Below are positions 17,432-25,890 of a stretch of DNA of 64,000 nt, piece by piece (positions within the stretch are counted from its first letter, which is position 1; every line of letters starts with the position of its first letter). A model generated the notes under the pieces. The model was not told the origin of the DNA. It saw nothing but the letters and a program-made list of their open reading frames with translations, and searched no databases. Origin of the DNA: Chloroflexota bacterium (GTDB lineage Bacteria > Chloroflexota > Ktedonobacteria > Ktedonobacterales > Ktedonobacteraceae); contig VBJK01000078.1 of the NCBI GenBank assembly GCA_005879655.1, forward strand, positions 8,927 through 72,926, written 5' to 3'. Position numbers and translations under genes: made by a program.

Positions 17432-18316
17432 TCAACCAGCGGCGCGACAAGTAAAGACGGTAATTTCTGGACGACAATTAAAACGTACTTGAGGCTCTAC
17501 GGTACCTAGCCCTCGACTTGTATAATGCCACATCGTTTGCACACGGTATAGCCCCGCTTGATAGCGCTTACCAAGATAGGGCAAGCGCAAAGCCCCACGC
17601 CCCGGCAGCCGTACCTGCCCACCATGGGTATGACCAGAAAGCTGCACATCTATACGCCCGGTTGCCGCCGCTACATCGGCAAAATCAGGCTCATGGACGA
17701 GCAGCAGGGCCGCGCCTTCCGCTGGCAAGGTCTGTAACAGAGGGGTCAGTATAGTCTGGTGCGCCCAAACAGGAACGTAATTATCCTCAGGCCGTACCCA
17801 CAAATCATCCATACCGACAAGATGGAGCATGGTATTAGCGCGCTGAATGGTATGTACGCGATTGTTGAGTTCCTGGATACCATAAGCACGAATCAGTGTA
17901 CTTACTTCATTAGCATCGCTCCAATGGTCATGATTGCCAAGTACAGCAAAAACGCCATCACGCGCCCGCAATCCCTTTAACACCGAGAGTGTATCAGCCA
18001 TGCCATCATACAAATAGGTGACAAAGTCGCCAGTAATGACTATCAAATCGGGATTTTGCGCATTCGCCGCCCCTACCACATATGAGAGACGCCCTGCATC
18101 CATCCAGGTCATATCTGCATGTATATCACTTAGCTGAACAATACGATAGCCATTAAATGCTGGTGCAAGACGCGATAGATGCAGATTAACCGATACCACA
18201 TCCAGCCATGCTGGCTCAATGGTGCCCATATAAAAGAGGGAACCACTCCCCGCCACCACGGCCCCCATACCCGCTATACCTGTATACTTAAGAATATCTC
18301 TTCGTTTTAAAAACAT
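17432..18316 (-). CDS. Tat-exported metallophosphoesterase (YkuE-like)
   Basis: A 294-residue calcineurin-type phosphoesterase with an N-terminal Tat-like signal (KRRDILKYTG then a hydrophobic stretch), so it probably acts outside the membrane. Metal-binding motifs come in the usual order: DIHAD (QLSDIHAD near residue 60), GDFV (ITGDFV near 93), GNHDHW (near 126), a His in 'LLVHEPD' (near 210) and GHTHGGQ (near 229). Family members of this type act on lipid or nucleotide phosphoesters such as UDP-diacylglucosamine; the substrate here is unknown. ATG 18316 was chosen because the Tat signal begins there. The longer frame from 18376 adds residues of no known use. Confidence 0.85.
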   Translation of the reverse strand: MFLKRRDILKYTGIAGMGAVVAGSGSLFYMGTIEPAWLDVVSVNLHLSRLAPAFNGYRIVQLSDIHADMTWMDAGRLSYVVGAANAQNPDLIVITGDFVTYLYDGMADTLSVLKGLRARDGVFAVLGNHDHWSDANEVSTLIRAYGIQELNNRVHTIQRANTMLHLVGMDDLWVRPEDNYVPVWAHQTILTPLLQTLPAEGAALLLVHEPDFADVAAATGRIDVQLSGHTHGGQVRLPGRGALRLPYLGKRYQAGLYRVQTMWHYTSRGLGTVEPQVRFNCRPEITVFTCRAAG

Positions 18317-18573
18317 ACCTATCACGCCCTTTATGCTTAACAACAATGTATCTATTACATTGTACGATTGTAGCAAGAGAAAGTTTGAGACAGACCATGT
18401 ATAAGCCAGAAACGCTATCCTTAGAGACCTTAAAGATGCTTTAAGAATTTCTTAGCGCTTTTATAAGGGAGACATGATTGAAACTCTTTATCATAGCATA
18501 CCGTGTTACTATGTGTATATACAAGGAATACTCCAAATAGTCCATCTCGAAATGATCAAAAGGAGGTTTTACT

Positions 18574-18867
18574 ATGCTTAGTTTGGTGCTCGCAGACATT
18601 AGCCTTACCTCGATTGTATGGTGGTTGTTCGTAGGTTTGATCGCTGGCTTCCTGGCCACAGTGGTGATGCGTGGTGGTGGCTACGGTCTCATTGGCGACA
18701 TCGTCCTCGGTATTCTTGGCGCTGTCATTGGTGGTTTCCTGGCTGGCCTCGTCGGACTGGGTTCAGCGGGCTTGATTGGAACGATCATCATTGCCTTCAT
18801 TGGCGCTTGTATCCTGATTGCCCTGTTGCGCATGGTCTCACGCAGGTATCCACCAGCACGCTTGTAA
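18574..18867 (+). CDS. GlsB/YeaQ/YmgE-family small membrane protein
   Basis: A 97-residue Gly-rich protein with three transmembrane helices, of the type called 'transglycosylase-associated protein'. The family pattern is clear: 'WWLFVGLIAGFLATVVMRGGGYGLIGDIVLGILGAVIGGFLAG' across residues 13-57, ending with a third helix and basic tail. It has AAGGAGG seven bases before the ATG. Despite the name no enzyme activity is established; in other bacteria such genes are stress induced. A good T-tailed terminator follows at once, so it is a single-gene unit. Confidence 0.88.
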   Translation: MLSLVLADISLTSIVWWLFVGLIAGFLATVVMRGGGYGLIGDIVLGILGAVIGGFLAGLVGLGSAGLIGTIIIAFIGACILIALLRMVSRRYPPARL

Positions 18868-18888
18868 GCAAGCACTTGGCAACATTTG

Positions 18889-18919
18889 GGGAGTGGTTTG
18901 AGAGAATCACTCCCTTTTT
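18889..18919 (+). terminator. Rho-independent terminator
   Basis: Arms GGGAGTG (18889-18895) and CACTCCC (18908-18914), followed by TTTTT at 18915-18919. Confidence 0.85.
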
Positions 18920-19142
18920 GCGTTCTCAGTTCCACCACATTTCAAAAAGTTTGCAACAGCAAAGATAACCCCTCGGTCAAGACACACAAGAAATAATGGA
19001 CGTATATCCTCAAGTCCAGCGAGGTATATTGCAAACAATAACGATCATTACCACCGACATAGCAATCGAACAGTGTTACACTTATATTACCATGACAAAT
19101 GTTATTGGTGACATCCCGCTAGAGCGCTGGAGAATGATCTTG

Positions 19143-20015
19143 ATGTCAATAGAACCAAACAGGAGTAGCTATCCTTGTTTCATTAACGCAGACAGTGGAG
19201 CAGAAGTAGCACGCCAGATGGAACAGCACATGCTTCTCACCACTGTAATGGGCGGTATCTTGGCCGAACACCCTGACTTGTCACAGGTCCGTAGAATACT
19301 CGATGTCTGTTGTGGCCCAGGTAGTTGGGTGCTTGAGACTGCATTTACCTACCCGGAAATCGAAGTGATTGGTATCGATGGCAATCAGAATATGATTAAC
19401 TATGCACGTGCTCAAGCACACGTACAAGGCTTGCACAATGCACACTTTTTTGTGATGGATATACGCGAGCCGCTTGATTTTCCCGTTGCCACGTTCGATA
19501 TCGTCAATGCCCGCTTTATACACTTCTTTATCTCTAAATACGAGTGGCCCTACATCATAAAAGAGCTTGCACGCATGACTACCCGTGACGGTATTATCCG
19601 CCTGACCGACTTCGATGAGCTAGGCGTCAGTAATAGTCCTGCTCACGAGAAGATGAAATATTTATACGCACAGGCATGCATGCGCAATAGACAAAGCTTT
19701 CATCAGTTCTATGGCAGATCCCATAATGGTCTCACACCGTTACTGGCTCGCTTCTTACGCGACGTTGGTTGCGAAAATATTCAGGAGCAAGCCTATATTC
19801 TCAATTACTCCACTGGTCATAGCTTAGCAGTAAAGAACTACCACAATTTCAAAATGCTCTATAAGCTAGGACAACCATTCTTACTAGCGATGGGTGTCGC
19901 AACACAAGAGGAGATAGATGAAGTCTACGATCAGATGTTATTAGAGATGCAAACAGAAGGTTTTTGTGCGCACTGGTACTTTCTGAGCGCATGGGGCAAT
20001 AAACCTGGGCAGTGA
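19143..20015 (+). CDS. Class I SAM-dependent methyltransferase
   Basis: The core is a Rossmann-type methyltransferase: motif I 'ILDVCCGPGSWVLE' (DxxCGxG), motif II 'EVIGIDGNQNMI' and 'VMDIREPLDFPVATFDIVNARFI' as motifs III and IV. An extension after the core is helical and may bind substrate. Natural-product and ubiquinone-type methyltransferases share this pattern; the substrate cannot be told. The start is uncertain. ATG 19143 has GGAG upstream and gives 290 residues, ATG 19092 gives 307, and the frame is open to 18996. The gene stands alone, with 300 bases of unassigned sequence before the S53 gene at 20318. Confidence 0.85.
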   Translation: MSIEPNRSSYPCFINADSGAEVARQMEQHMLLTTVMGGILAEHPDLSQVRRILDVCCGPGSWVLETAFTYPEIEVIGIDGNQNMINYARAQAHVQGLHNAHFFVMDIREPLDFPVATFDIVNARFIHFFISKYEWPYIIKELARMTTRDGIIRLTDFDELGVSNSPAHEKMKYLYAQACMRNRQSFHQFYGRSHNGLTPLLARFLRDVGCENIQEQAYILNYSTGHSLAVKNYHNFKMLYKLGQPFLLAMGVATQEEIDEVYDQMLLEMQTEGFCAHWYFLSAWGNKPGQ

Positions 20016-20317
20016 CGAGAAAAAAAACCGGTAAAAGCAAGCAGGCGGTAATTCAGTACTTTCCTACTACTAAACGGTCACTTCACCTTAGCACCATGAC
20101 AAAGTATTGTACTCTCCACTAGTAGTTCTCTTTGCGACGAGAAGAGAAACAATAATACACGTTCATACAGCATTCACCTTTTACGTGTATTGATGAAGAG
20201 AAACTTACTAACATAGGATACTTAATACTGTACTCCTTCTCAAGCAATAGATAGCTATAGAGAAAAATGGTGTTTTCTATAGGTAAGTAATTACTTATAG
20301 GCTAAGAGAGGCAGATT

Positions 20318-21698
20318 GTGAAAAATCACAAGCAACGTTTACGCTATGTTCTCCTGAGTTCCGCCACCGTTCTCGTCGTCTTGCTAGGCGTTATCGTCGG
20401 TGTGACAGTGTTCCATGCTCAGACGGGAGCACAGGCCGCGGGGCTAGACAACCACACGACTGGTTCTGCTATAGACGATCAGCTCACAGAAGTAACCCCC
20501 ATGCATCCGATGTATGAGATGGCAGTCACGATGGCAGGACAGGCCAATCAAGCGCAAGTAGCTTGCCTTGCCAGCCCAAAACCTCCACTGTGCTATAGCC
20601 CACAACAACTGCGCCAGGCGTATGGTATAGCACCGCTTCTGCAAGCAGGTGTTACAGGAAAAGGACGTATCATTACTATTATTGATGCATTTCAAGCTCC
20701 CACGATCCGTGGGGATCTGCATCTCTTCGATCAGCTATTTCGCTTGAGGTGAGATAACATTAGATGTAGAATGGGCACATGCTATTGCGCCCGATGCCAC
20801 GATCAACCTTGTGCTGGCGAATCCGAAGAACAAAACCATTCAGGGACAACTGACGGCTTTGCTGCAAGCTACCAATTTTGCCGTCACCCACAATATAGGG
20901 AGCGTCATTTCCCAAAGCTTCGGCACCAGCGAAGTCTGCCTTGGTACTAAATTTCTGCAAGCGGCACACGAGATCTTCCGCAAGGCTCGCGCACAACAAC
21001 AGACCGTCTTTGCCTCAGCTGGCGACTCTGGAGCCGGTACGATACAGTGCAATGCTAACGGCAAACCTGTCACCCTTGCTCAAGGCGTCAATTATCCCGC
21101 CAGCGATCCCTTAGTCACCAGCGTGGGTGGCACAACACTGCTGGCGACAAAAGCAGGCAACTATCTACGAGAAGTGGCCTGGAATGAATCGGCCAAAGGG
21201 GCAGGCGCAACTGGTGGCGGTATCAGTAAAGTCTTCGCCTTGCCCAACTTCCAACAAAACATTGTCAAGAGCAAGATGCGTGGTGCCTCCGATATCGCGC
21301 TGGTGGCTGACCCATTAACCGGTGTTCCTATTGTCACTAGCTCACTAATGCCGGGCAAGACCGTTGTTATTCCTATCGGTGGCACCAGCGTTGGGGCACC
21401 TGTAGCTGCTGGCATGACGGCACTATTGGATCAGGCCATGGGCATGCGTACAGGTTTTCTCAATACGGCCTTCTATCGCCTGCTGCCAAATGCTGCATAT
21501 GCACAAGCATTCCATGATATACGGACGGGCAATAATACCTTCGTGTTCCAGGCGCAGGATAGAAGAATAGTGACCGTTCCTGGTTTCAAAACGGCCCCTG
21601 GTTGGGATGCTCCCACGGGTCTGGGTACACCAAATGTGGCGAACCTTGCTAAGTTCTTGCCCAAACTCATCAAAGCTAATGATGGTGCTACATTGTAA
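20318..21698 (+). pseudogene. Secreted S53 (sedolisin) peptidase, frame-disrupted
   Basis: S53 peptidases are acid-active secreted serine endopeptidases. Part one starts at GTG 20318 with a signal sequence (basic start, then a long hydrophobic stretch ending near residue 45) and a short propeptide. It reaches the mature start 'LCYSPQQLRQAYGI' and 'IITIIDAFQAPTIRGDLHLFDQLF', then ends at a TGA near 20750. Part two, in another frame, begins with 'GEITLDVEWAHAIAPDATI', which holds the catalytic Glu and Asp (E-x3-D). It continues to 'SAGDSGAG' (oxyanion Asp), 'GGTSVGAP' (catalytic Ser) and a calcium-site-like end. About 28 residues usually found between the two parts are absent. All catalytic residues are still encoded, so the break looks recent, or is an assembly fault. 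Confidence 0.8.
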
Positions 21699-21803
21699 TG
21701 TAAGGGGACAGAAGCAACATGCCTTCCCTGTTATGGGAAACTGAGAACAGTTTGGTGGGACTCTGTATAGTAAAAATGAATAGGAACACTATTCCAATGC
21801 GCA

Positions 21804-21845
21804 CGATAGACCTGTTGCCAGTATGGACTGGCAACAGGTCTATCG
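21804..21845. terminator. 18-bp perfect hairpin
   Basis: Arms CGATAGACCTGTTGCCAG (21804-21821) and CTGGCAACAGGTCTATCG (21828-21845), loop TATGGA. It lies between the S53 gene and the HU-like gene. No T-run. Confidence 0.55.
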
Positions 21846-21922
21846 AGGCACAAACGAACGCATTGAAGTACTAGCAGAGGCAATGCTGCCCTCTGCATCA
21901 TATATACAGGGAGCTTATATTC

Positions 21923-22276
21923 ATGAAAGCAAGTTCAACAGATAAAGGGCACGTTGTCGTTGGTAAGGATGAACTAATTCATCAAATTGCAGCCCGCGCA
22001 GGTATGAATCTGAAAGAGACAAGCAAGGTGATTAATGCCTTCACCGAAGTTGTTCGGGAAGGTGTAGCCCAGGGACACGAGGTACGCCTCATGGGTTTTG
22101 GAACCTGGAATTTGCGTAGTGTCGCCGCGCGTCGCGTTAAGTCCATTCGTGGCGGCGATCAGATCATAATTCCAGCCCGCAAGCGCGTCGGCTTTTCTGT
22201 CGGTGCAGTACTTTCTCAAGCCGCACAGGGTTATCTAAAAAATGCCAATAGACATGAGCGCAACGTAGCAAAATAA
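21923..22276 (+). CDS. HU-family DNA-binding protein
   Basis: A 117-residue histone-like protein. The HU/IHF core is clear: 'KDELIHQIAARAGMNLKETSKVINAFTEVVREGVAQGHEVRLMGFGTWNLR' (residues about 15-67), then a basic arm region with 'ARKRVGFSVGAVL'. The usual HU length is about 90, so there is an extra N-terminal leader of about 14 residues and a basic, Asn-rich tail of about 15. HU dimers bend and compact DNA. The arm sequence departs from the usual 'RNPxTG', having GGDQIIIPARK instead, so its DNA preference may differ. GGGAG lies upstream of the ATG. A long hairpin ends the gene. Confidence 0.88.
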   Translation: MKASSTDKGHVVVGKDELIHQIAARAGMNLKETSKVINAFTEVVREGVAQGHEVRLMGFGTWNLRSVAARRVKSIRGGDQIIIPARKRVGFSVGAVLSQAAQGYLKNANRHERNVAK

Positions 22277-22277
22277 C

Positions 22278-22332
22278 AAGAAAGAGCTATGATGCGCGAG
22301 TGTAAATTGCTCGCACATCATAGCTCTTTCTT
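22278..22332. terminator. Hairpin between convergent genes
   Basis: Arms AAGAAAGAGCTATGATG (22278-22294) and CATCATAGCTCTTTCTT (22316-22332) are perfect, extended inward by a nearly complementary CGCGAG/CTCGCA. The stop codon of the minus-strand gene (22318-22320) lies in the right arm. Confidence 0.65.
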
Positions 22333-23115
22333 ATTGCTTTGTTGGAAAAACTGCTCTACCTGACGATGTTCGGCAAGCTTGAGAGGACGGAACCCCCCCT
22401 GATCATTGAGAAACACCGTGCGCGATTCCTGAAAGCTGATAACCATGTCCGGCAGGTGATCACCGTTTACATCCAGAAAACTCAATGTAGCTGGCACGAG
22501 GTCGCTGTCTGGACCATATAATTGTGGACCAATATAGATACGAGCATGAGTAGCATCACCACCAGGTATTTCAATAATTTCGATATGACCACTGAGATTA
22601 ATTGCGACAAAATGACTTTTATTCCCTGATTGCTCGTTATGCCCAACCCATGCATCTACTTGATACGTACGCGGGCGGCCATAGTGGATATCATCCATCA
22701 CTATATGAAACCAGCCCAATGCCGTGCTAAGACCCATCCATAATAAGAGCATAGCGAACATCCCTAAACTCAGATAGAGGAGCGGGTGCACCTGCAAGGA
22801 TCTCATCTCGCGTGACCCCACCCAGGCTAGACGTGACGTTCTGGGTAGTAGTCCGGCGATCGACCATGCAGGCCGCATGACTTGGCCTGCTTTGGCCACA
22901 TTTGACTCTTCTCCCTCATCGCTACGCTGCCACTCAGCGACATCGTCGCCCGTATCAGCCAGAGAAAGACGTGGACGCGAGGCCCGTTGTACGGCTGGCA
23001 CCGTGGCTGCCGTAACGACGGAACGTTTACCAGCTATGGGTGTACCATCTAACACAGGGCGATGGCGTAGTACACTGCGCGGTGTAACCTCATCAAAAGT
23101 TTCAATGATAGGCAT
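22318..23115 (-). CDS. Single-pass membrane protein with FG-GAP-like outside domain, unknown
   Basis: A 265-residue protein with a long polar, Arg-rich cytoplasmic part (residues 1-105), one transmembrane helix ('LLYLSLGMFAMLLLWMGLS', about 112-130) and an outside domain. The last part contains 'FLDVNGDHLPDMVISF', an FG-GAP/VCBS-type calcium-binding repeat (DxNGDxxxD), and just before it 'SHFVAINLSGHIEIIEIPGGD'. Beta-propeller proteins carry several such repeats; here only one is clear, so the fold may be partial. The function is not known. The gene is convergent with the HU-like gene and has no partner on its own strand. Confidence 0.6.
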   Translation of the reverse strand: MPIIETFDEVTPRSVLRHRPVLDGTPIAGKRSVVTAATVPAVQRASRPRLSLADTGDDVAEWQRSDEGEESNVAKAGQVMRPAWSIAGLLPRTSRLAWVGSREMRSLQVHPLLYLSLGMFAMLLLWMGLSTALGWFHIVMDDIHYGRPRTYQVDAWVGHNEQSGNKSHFVAINLSGHIEIIEIPGGDATHARIYIGPQLYGPDSDLVPATLSFLDVNGDHLPDMVISFQESRTVFLNDQGGFRPLKLAEHRQVEQFFQQSNKKEL

Positions 23116-23238
23116 AGAAAAAAAATCTCCATTGTTGCTCTAAAAATATCTTAAAACCAGAGCTATGTTATTTTATCAAAAGATCTCTTTTCTGGGCAAA
23201 AAAATCGCTAACAATTAGCCAGAATGGGGGAATAACTA

Positions 23239-24183
23239 TTAGAGAGCGGCTTCGTCCTCAAGTATGGCTTGTAGGTCAGGCGGCAAGGGTGCCTCGAAGG
23301 ACATCTTTACCCCGCTGGTGGGATGCACAAACTCTAATTGCTGTGCATGCAAGAATTGACGCTGTAAAGCCATACGCTTGCGCACAGCTTTTGCACCGTA
23401 GATGGGATCACCCACAACGGGATGGCCTATCGCTTGTAAATGTACGCGAATCTGATGAGTACGCCCGGTCTCTAATTGCAAACGTAAGAGGGTATGACGA
23501 TGAAAACGTTTCAGCACCCAGAAGTGGGTACGCGCTTGCCTGCTGTCTGTTACTGTAATGGTCATCTGCTGGCGATGACGTGGGTCGCGCCCAATAGGAG
23601 CATCGATACTGCCTTTTTCGAGTTCGACGATCCCTTCAACTAATGCCAGATAACGCTTCACCACTTCGTGCCGCTTCATTTGTTCTACCAATGCGGCCTG
23701 CGTACCTGTATTCCTGGCGACGACGAGTAGACCAGAAGTATCCCGATCCAGTCTATGCACGATGCCTGGACGCTGGCCCTCCTCCATCTGCTGCAATGCA
23801 GGATAGTACGCAACTAGGGCGTTCACTAAGGTATCATCAGCATGACCAGGCGCAGGATGCACAACCATACCAGCGGCTTTATTAATCACGAACAGGTCGT
23901 CATCCTCATAGCAGATATCTAGAGGCAAGGCTTGCGGCTTGACTTGCTGTTGTTGCGCAACTGGCAGTGCTTGTAACATCTCTATGCTATCGCCCGCACG
24001 TAGAGCATAACTAGCTTTCGTCAAGCGTCCATTGACCAAGACTTGCCCATCGGCAATCAATTGCTGTACACCTGTACGCGAAAGCTGCTCCAGAGCGCTG
24101 ACAAGGAAACGGTCAAGCCGTAACCCGATCTGCTCCGCTTGGATTGTCCATACGTATGCTGGTACTCTTTCAGGGTTGTGCAT
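23239..24183 (-). CDS. rluD: RluD-family 23S rRNA pseudouridine synthase
   Basis: A 314-residue pseudouridine synthase. The N-terminal S4 RNA-binding domain (about residues 10-70: 'RLDRFLVSALEQLSRTGVQQLI') is followed by the catalytic domain with the active-site Asp in 'GIVHRLDRDTSGLLVVA' and the 'LETGRTHQIRVHL' motif. RluD converts uridines in helix 69 of 23S rRNA. ATG 24183 has GGAG five bases upstream and overlaps the end of lspA by 14 bases, so the two are translated together; the longer frame to 24300 runs inside lspA. The lspA-rluD order is common in bacteria. Confidence 0.93.
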   Translation of the reverse strand: MHNPERVPAYVWTIQAEQIGLRLDRFLVSALEQLSRTGVQQLIADGQVLVNGRLTKASYALRAGDSIEMLQALPVAQQQQVKPQALPLDICYEDDDLFVINKAAGMVVHPAPGHADDTLVNALVAYYPALQQMEEGQRPGIVHRLDRDTSGLLVVARNTGTQAALVEQMKRHEVVKRYLALVEGIVELEKGSIDAPIGRDPRHRQQMTITVTDSRQARTHFWVLKRFHRHTLLRLQLETGRTHQIRVHLQAIGHPVVGDPIYGAKAVRKRMALQRQFLHAQQLEFVHPTSGVKMSFEAPLPPDLQAILEDEAAL

Positions 24184-24751
24184 CTCGCTCCGTTGGGCGT
24201 AATGTGCCGCTCGCCTTCTGCGCCGCGCTTCTCTGCTGAGCTGCATCACCTGAGAATGGTAATCCCCCAAAAAGCAGCAGTACAAAGAGGAGGAAGACAC
24301 TCACCGAGATACAGGCATCTGCAACATTAAAGATGGCAAACTGATAACCTATCTCAGGTATGCGGAAGGAGATAAAATCAACAACAAATCCACCATGACG
24401 CACTCTATCGAGCAAATTTCCGGCGGCACCACCAATGATCATGCCAAAAATCATTTTATAGGCCAGTGATCCTGAGTTGAGCATGCGCATATAAAGGTAA
24501 GCCACCACAGCAATCGCTGCTACAATAAACAGGATAAGGATAGCATTATCGCGCAATAAACTAAAGGCAGCTCCACTATTCTGAACGTAGTACAAGCCCA
24601 GATACTGCCCAATAAGGGGCATAAATGGCTTACTCTGTGGTGGACTCAGAGCCTCTACCACGAAAGATTTTGTCCATTGATCAAGTGCAACGACCACAAA
24701 AACCGTCAATAAAGCCAATGCATCATAGAGACGCGCACGCCGAAAAACCAC
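24170..24751 (-). CDS. lspA: Signal peptidase II (prolipoprotein signal peptidase)
   Basis: LspA cuts the signal peptide of lipoproteins in the membrane after diacylglyceryl transfer. The 193-residue protein has four transmembrane helices. The two catalytic aspartates sit in the expected motifs 'GGAAGNLLDRVRHGGFVVDFI' and 'FNVADACISVS', and 'VQNSGAAFSLL' is another family mark. A C-terminal tail of about 35 polar residues is unusual and covers the start of rluD. The GTG at 24751 is the first start and gives the normal N-terminus before helix 1. The several lipoproteins in this window would need this enzyme. Confidence 0.93.
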   Translation of the reverse strand: MVFRRARLYDALALLTVFVVVALDQWTKSFVVEALSPPQSKPFMPLIGQYLGLYYVQNSGAAFSLLRDNAILILFIVAAIAVVAYLYMRMLNSGSLAYKMIFGMIIGGAAGNLLDRVRHGGFVVDFISFRIPEIGYQFAIFNVADACISVSVFLLFVLLLFGGLPFSGDAAQQRSAAQKASGTLRPTERDAQP

Positions 24752-24864
24752 GCTGCTCTGTTCTTCCTTTCCTCAGCAAGAGATGGGTTACGCGACTATT
24801 GTACCATAGACCGAAAATGCCGTCCTAATTAGCAGTACTGAGACAAAAAGTCCCCCTCCGTGCC

Positions 24865-24929
24865 CCGGCCCCCCGGCCCCTCCCCAGGGCATCCCTTGTG
24901 GGTGCCCTGGGGAGGGGCCGGGGGGCCGG
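24865..24929. repeat. GC-rich 27-bp perfect inverted repeat
   Basis: Arms 24865-24891 and 24903-24929 are exact reverse complements, made almost only of G and C, with an 11-base loop. It lies between lspA and the DksA-type gene. The loop text TCCCTTGTGGG recurs near 56055, and TTATTTGAA followed by TATTGC recurs at both places, so this is a member of a repeat family. It may also stop transcription. Confidence 0.65.
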
Positions 24930-24963
24930 AGGGCTTATTTGAACTGTATTGCATCCAGACATC

Positions 24964-25362
24964 TTATGTAATGTCGGAATCGTAGAGTTCCTCACGGCTT
25001 AAATTTCTTTGTTCTAAAGCCGCCTCGTCTTTGATACAGCGTGCAGCCCACGGAAGAGCCGCCAGACGCTTCTCAGGGATAAGTTGCCCACATTCGATAC
25101 AACGTCCATACGTGCCTTCTTCAATGCGTATGAGCGCAACCTGCACCTCGGCAAGCAATGCTTGCTCGTTGACGAGCAAAGATTGCTCCTGTTGCGTTTC
25201 AAGAAAATCGACGGCGATCTCTTCAAAATCGCGTGGTCCTTCATTGGCCTCGACTGGTCCTACCGGGGTAGGGTATGCTTCGGTTAAGCCGCTGATCTGC
25301 GTTTGTAAGCTTGCCTGTTTCTCTTGCAGACGCTCTTTCATTTTTTGTATATCGATGGGCAT
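24964..25362 (-). CDS. TraR/DksA-family C4-type zinc-finger protein
   Basis: A 132-residue protein with an N-terminal coiled coil (about residues 5-30 and 55-85) and a zinc finger at 'GRCIECGQLIPEKRLAALPWAARCIKDEA'. In most members the finger is C-x2-C...C-x2-C; here the fourth Cys is Asp (CIKD), which also occurs in some family members that need less zinc or none. DksA-type proteins bind RNA polymerase through the secondary channel and modulate initiation. The coiled-coil region carries the acidic pattern 'GPRDFEEIAVDFLETQQEQSLL', similar to YteA-like proteins. It stands alone. Confidence 0.82.
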   Translation of the reverse strand: MPIDIQKMKERLQEKQASLQTQISGLTEAYPTPVGPVEANEGPRDFEEIAVDFLETQQEQSLLVNEQALLAEVQVALIRIEEGTYGRCIECGQLIPEKRLAALPWAARCIKDEAALEQRNLSREELYDSDIT

Positions 25363-25395
25363 GGCACATTCCTTTCCTTTGTTTTTGCTATTTGT

Positions 25396-25517
25396 CTAGT
25401 GCAGAAACAAGAGAGGTAGTAGGGCTTGGGGGTGGCATTTGGCGAAGACTCCCTGGCGTGGTTTGGGGTGTCCCCAAATCCTCCCATTCCCCAAAACTTT
25501 TCGGGATTTTGCACTAG
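25396..25517. repeat. 122-bp dispersed repeat, copy 2
   Basis: Same length and layout as 3245-3366: CTAGTGCAGAA at the left and TTTTGCACTAG at the right, with one mismatch between the terminal repeats. Most of the G-rich interior is the same. It lies just upstream of the DksA-type gene. Confidence 0.75.
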
Positions 25518-25890
25518 GTAAGTACCAGCGTTCGTACCGACACAAAAGCAGAAGCTTGTCAGGTCAACGCTGAAGTATCCCCTAGCTATATGCTATACTA
25601 CTCATGTGAAACAGACGTTGACAACCAAACTCAACAGTCCTCCAAGGGAACCGCTGCAAAGCCTGTTTCCTGGTGGCCCAGGCTGTTCCCAGGATGATAC
25701 AACAGATCGCGTAGTTGTGCAATACACGGTTCTTTTCTAAACGGGTTGCGTGGTTATGCACTAGACGAAAGAAATTGTCATTGTCGCCTGTTTCTTCCGT
25801 AAAAACATCAGAGACATTTATCTATTCGACTGTATGTTATCCTGAAAAATAGACACATCAATGTTATATTCCAACAAGGATAGATCTATC
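25518..25890. other. Non-coding region upstream of glgB
   Basis: No gene, tRNA or clear terminator was recognised in these 373 bases. A TGCTATACT at about 25590 could be a -10 box. The sequence is not AT-rich. Confidence 0.3.

Noticed and set aside
20740..20760. Selenocysteine at the in-frame TGA of the S53 gene
   Set aside because: The frame after the TGA does not continue the protein; the true continuation is in another frame.
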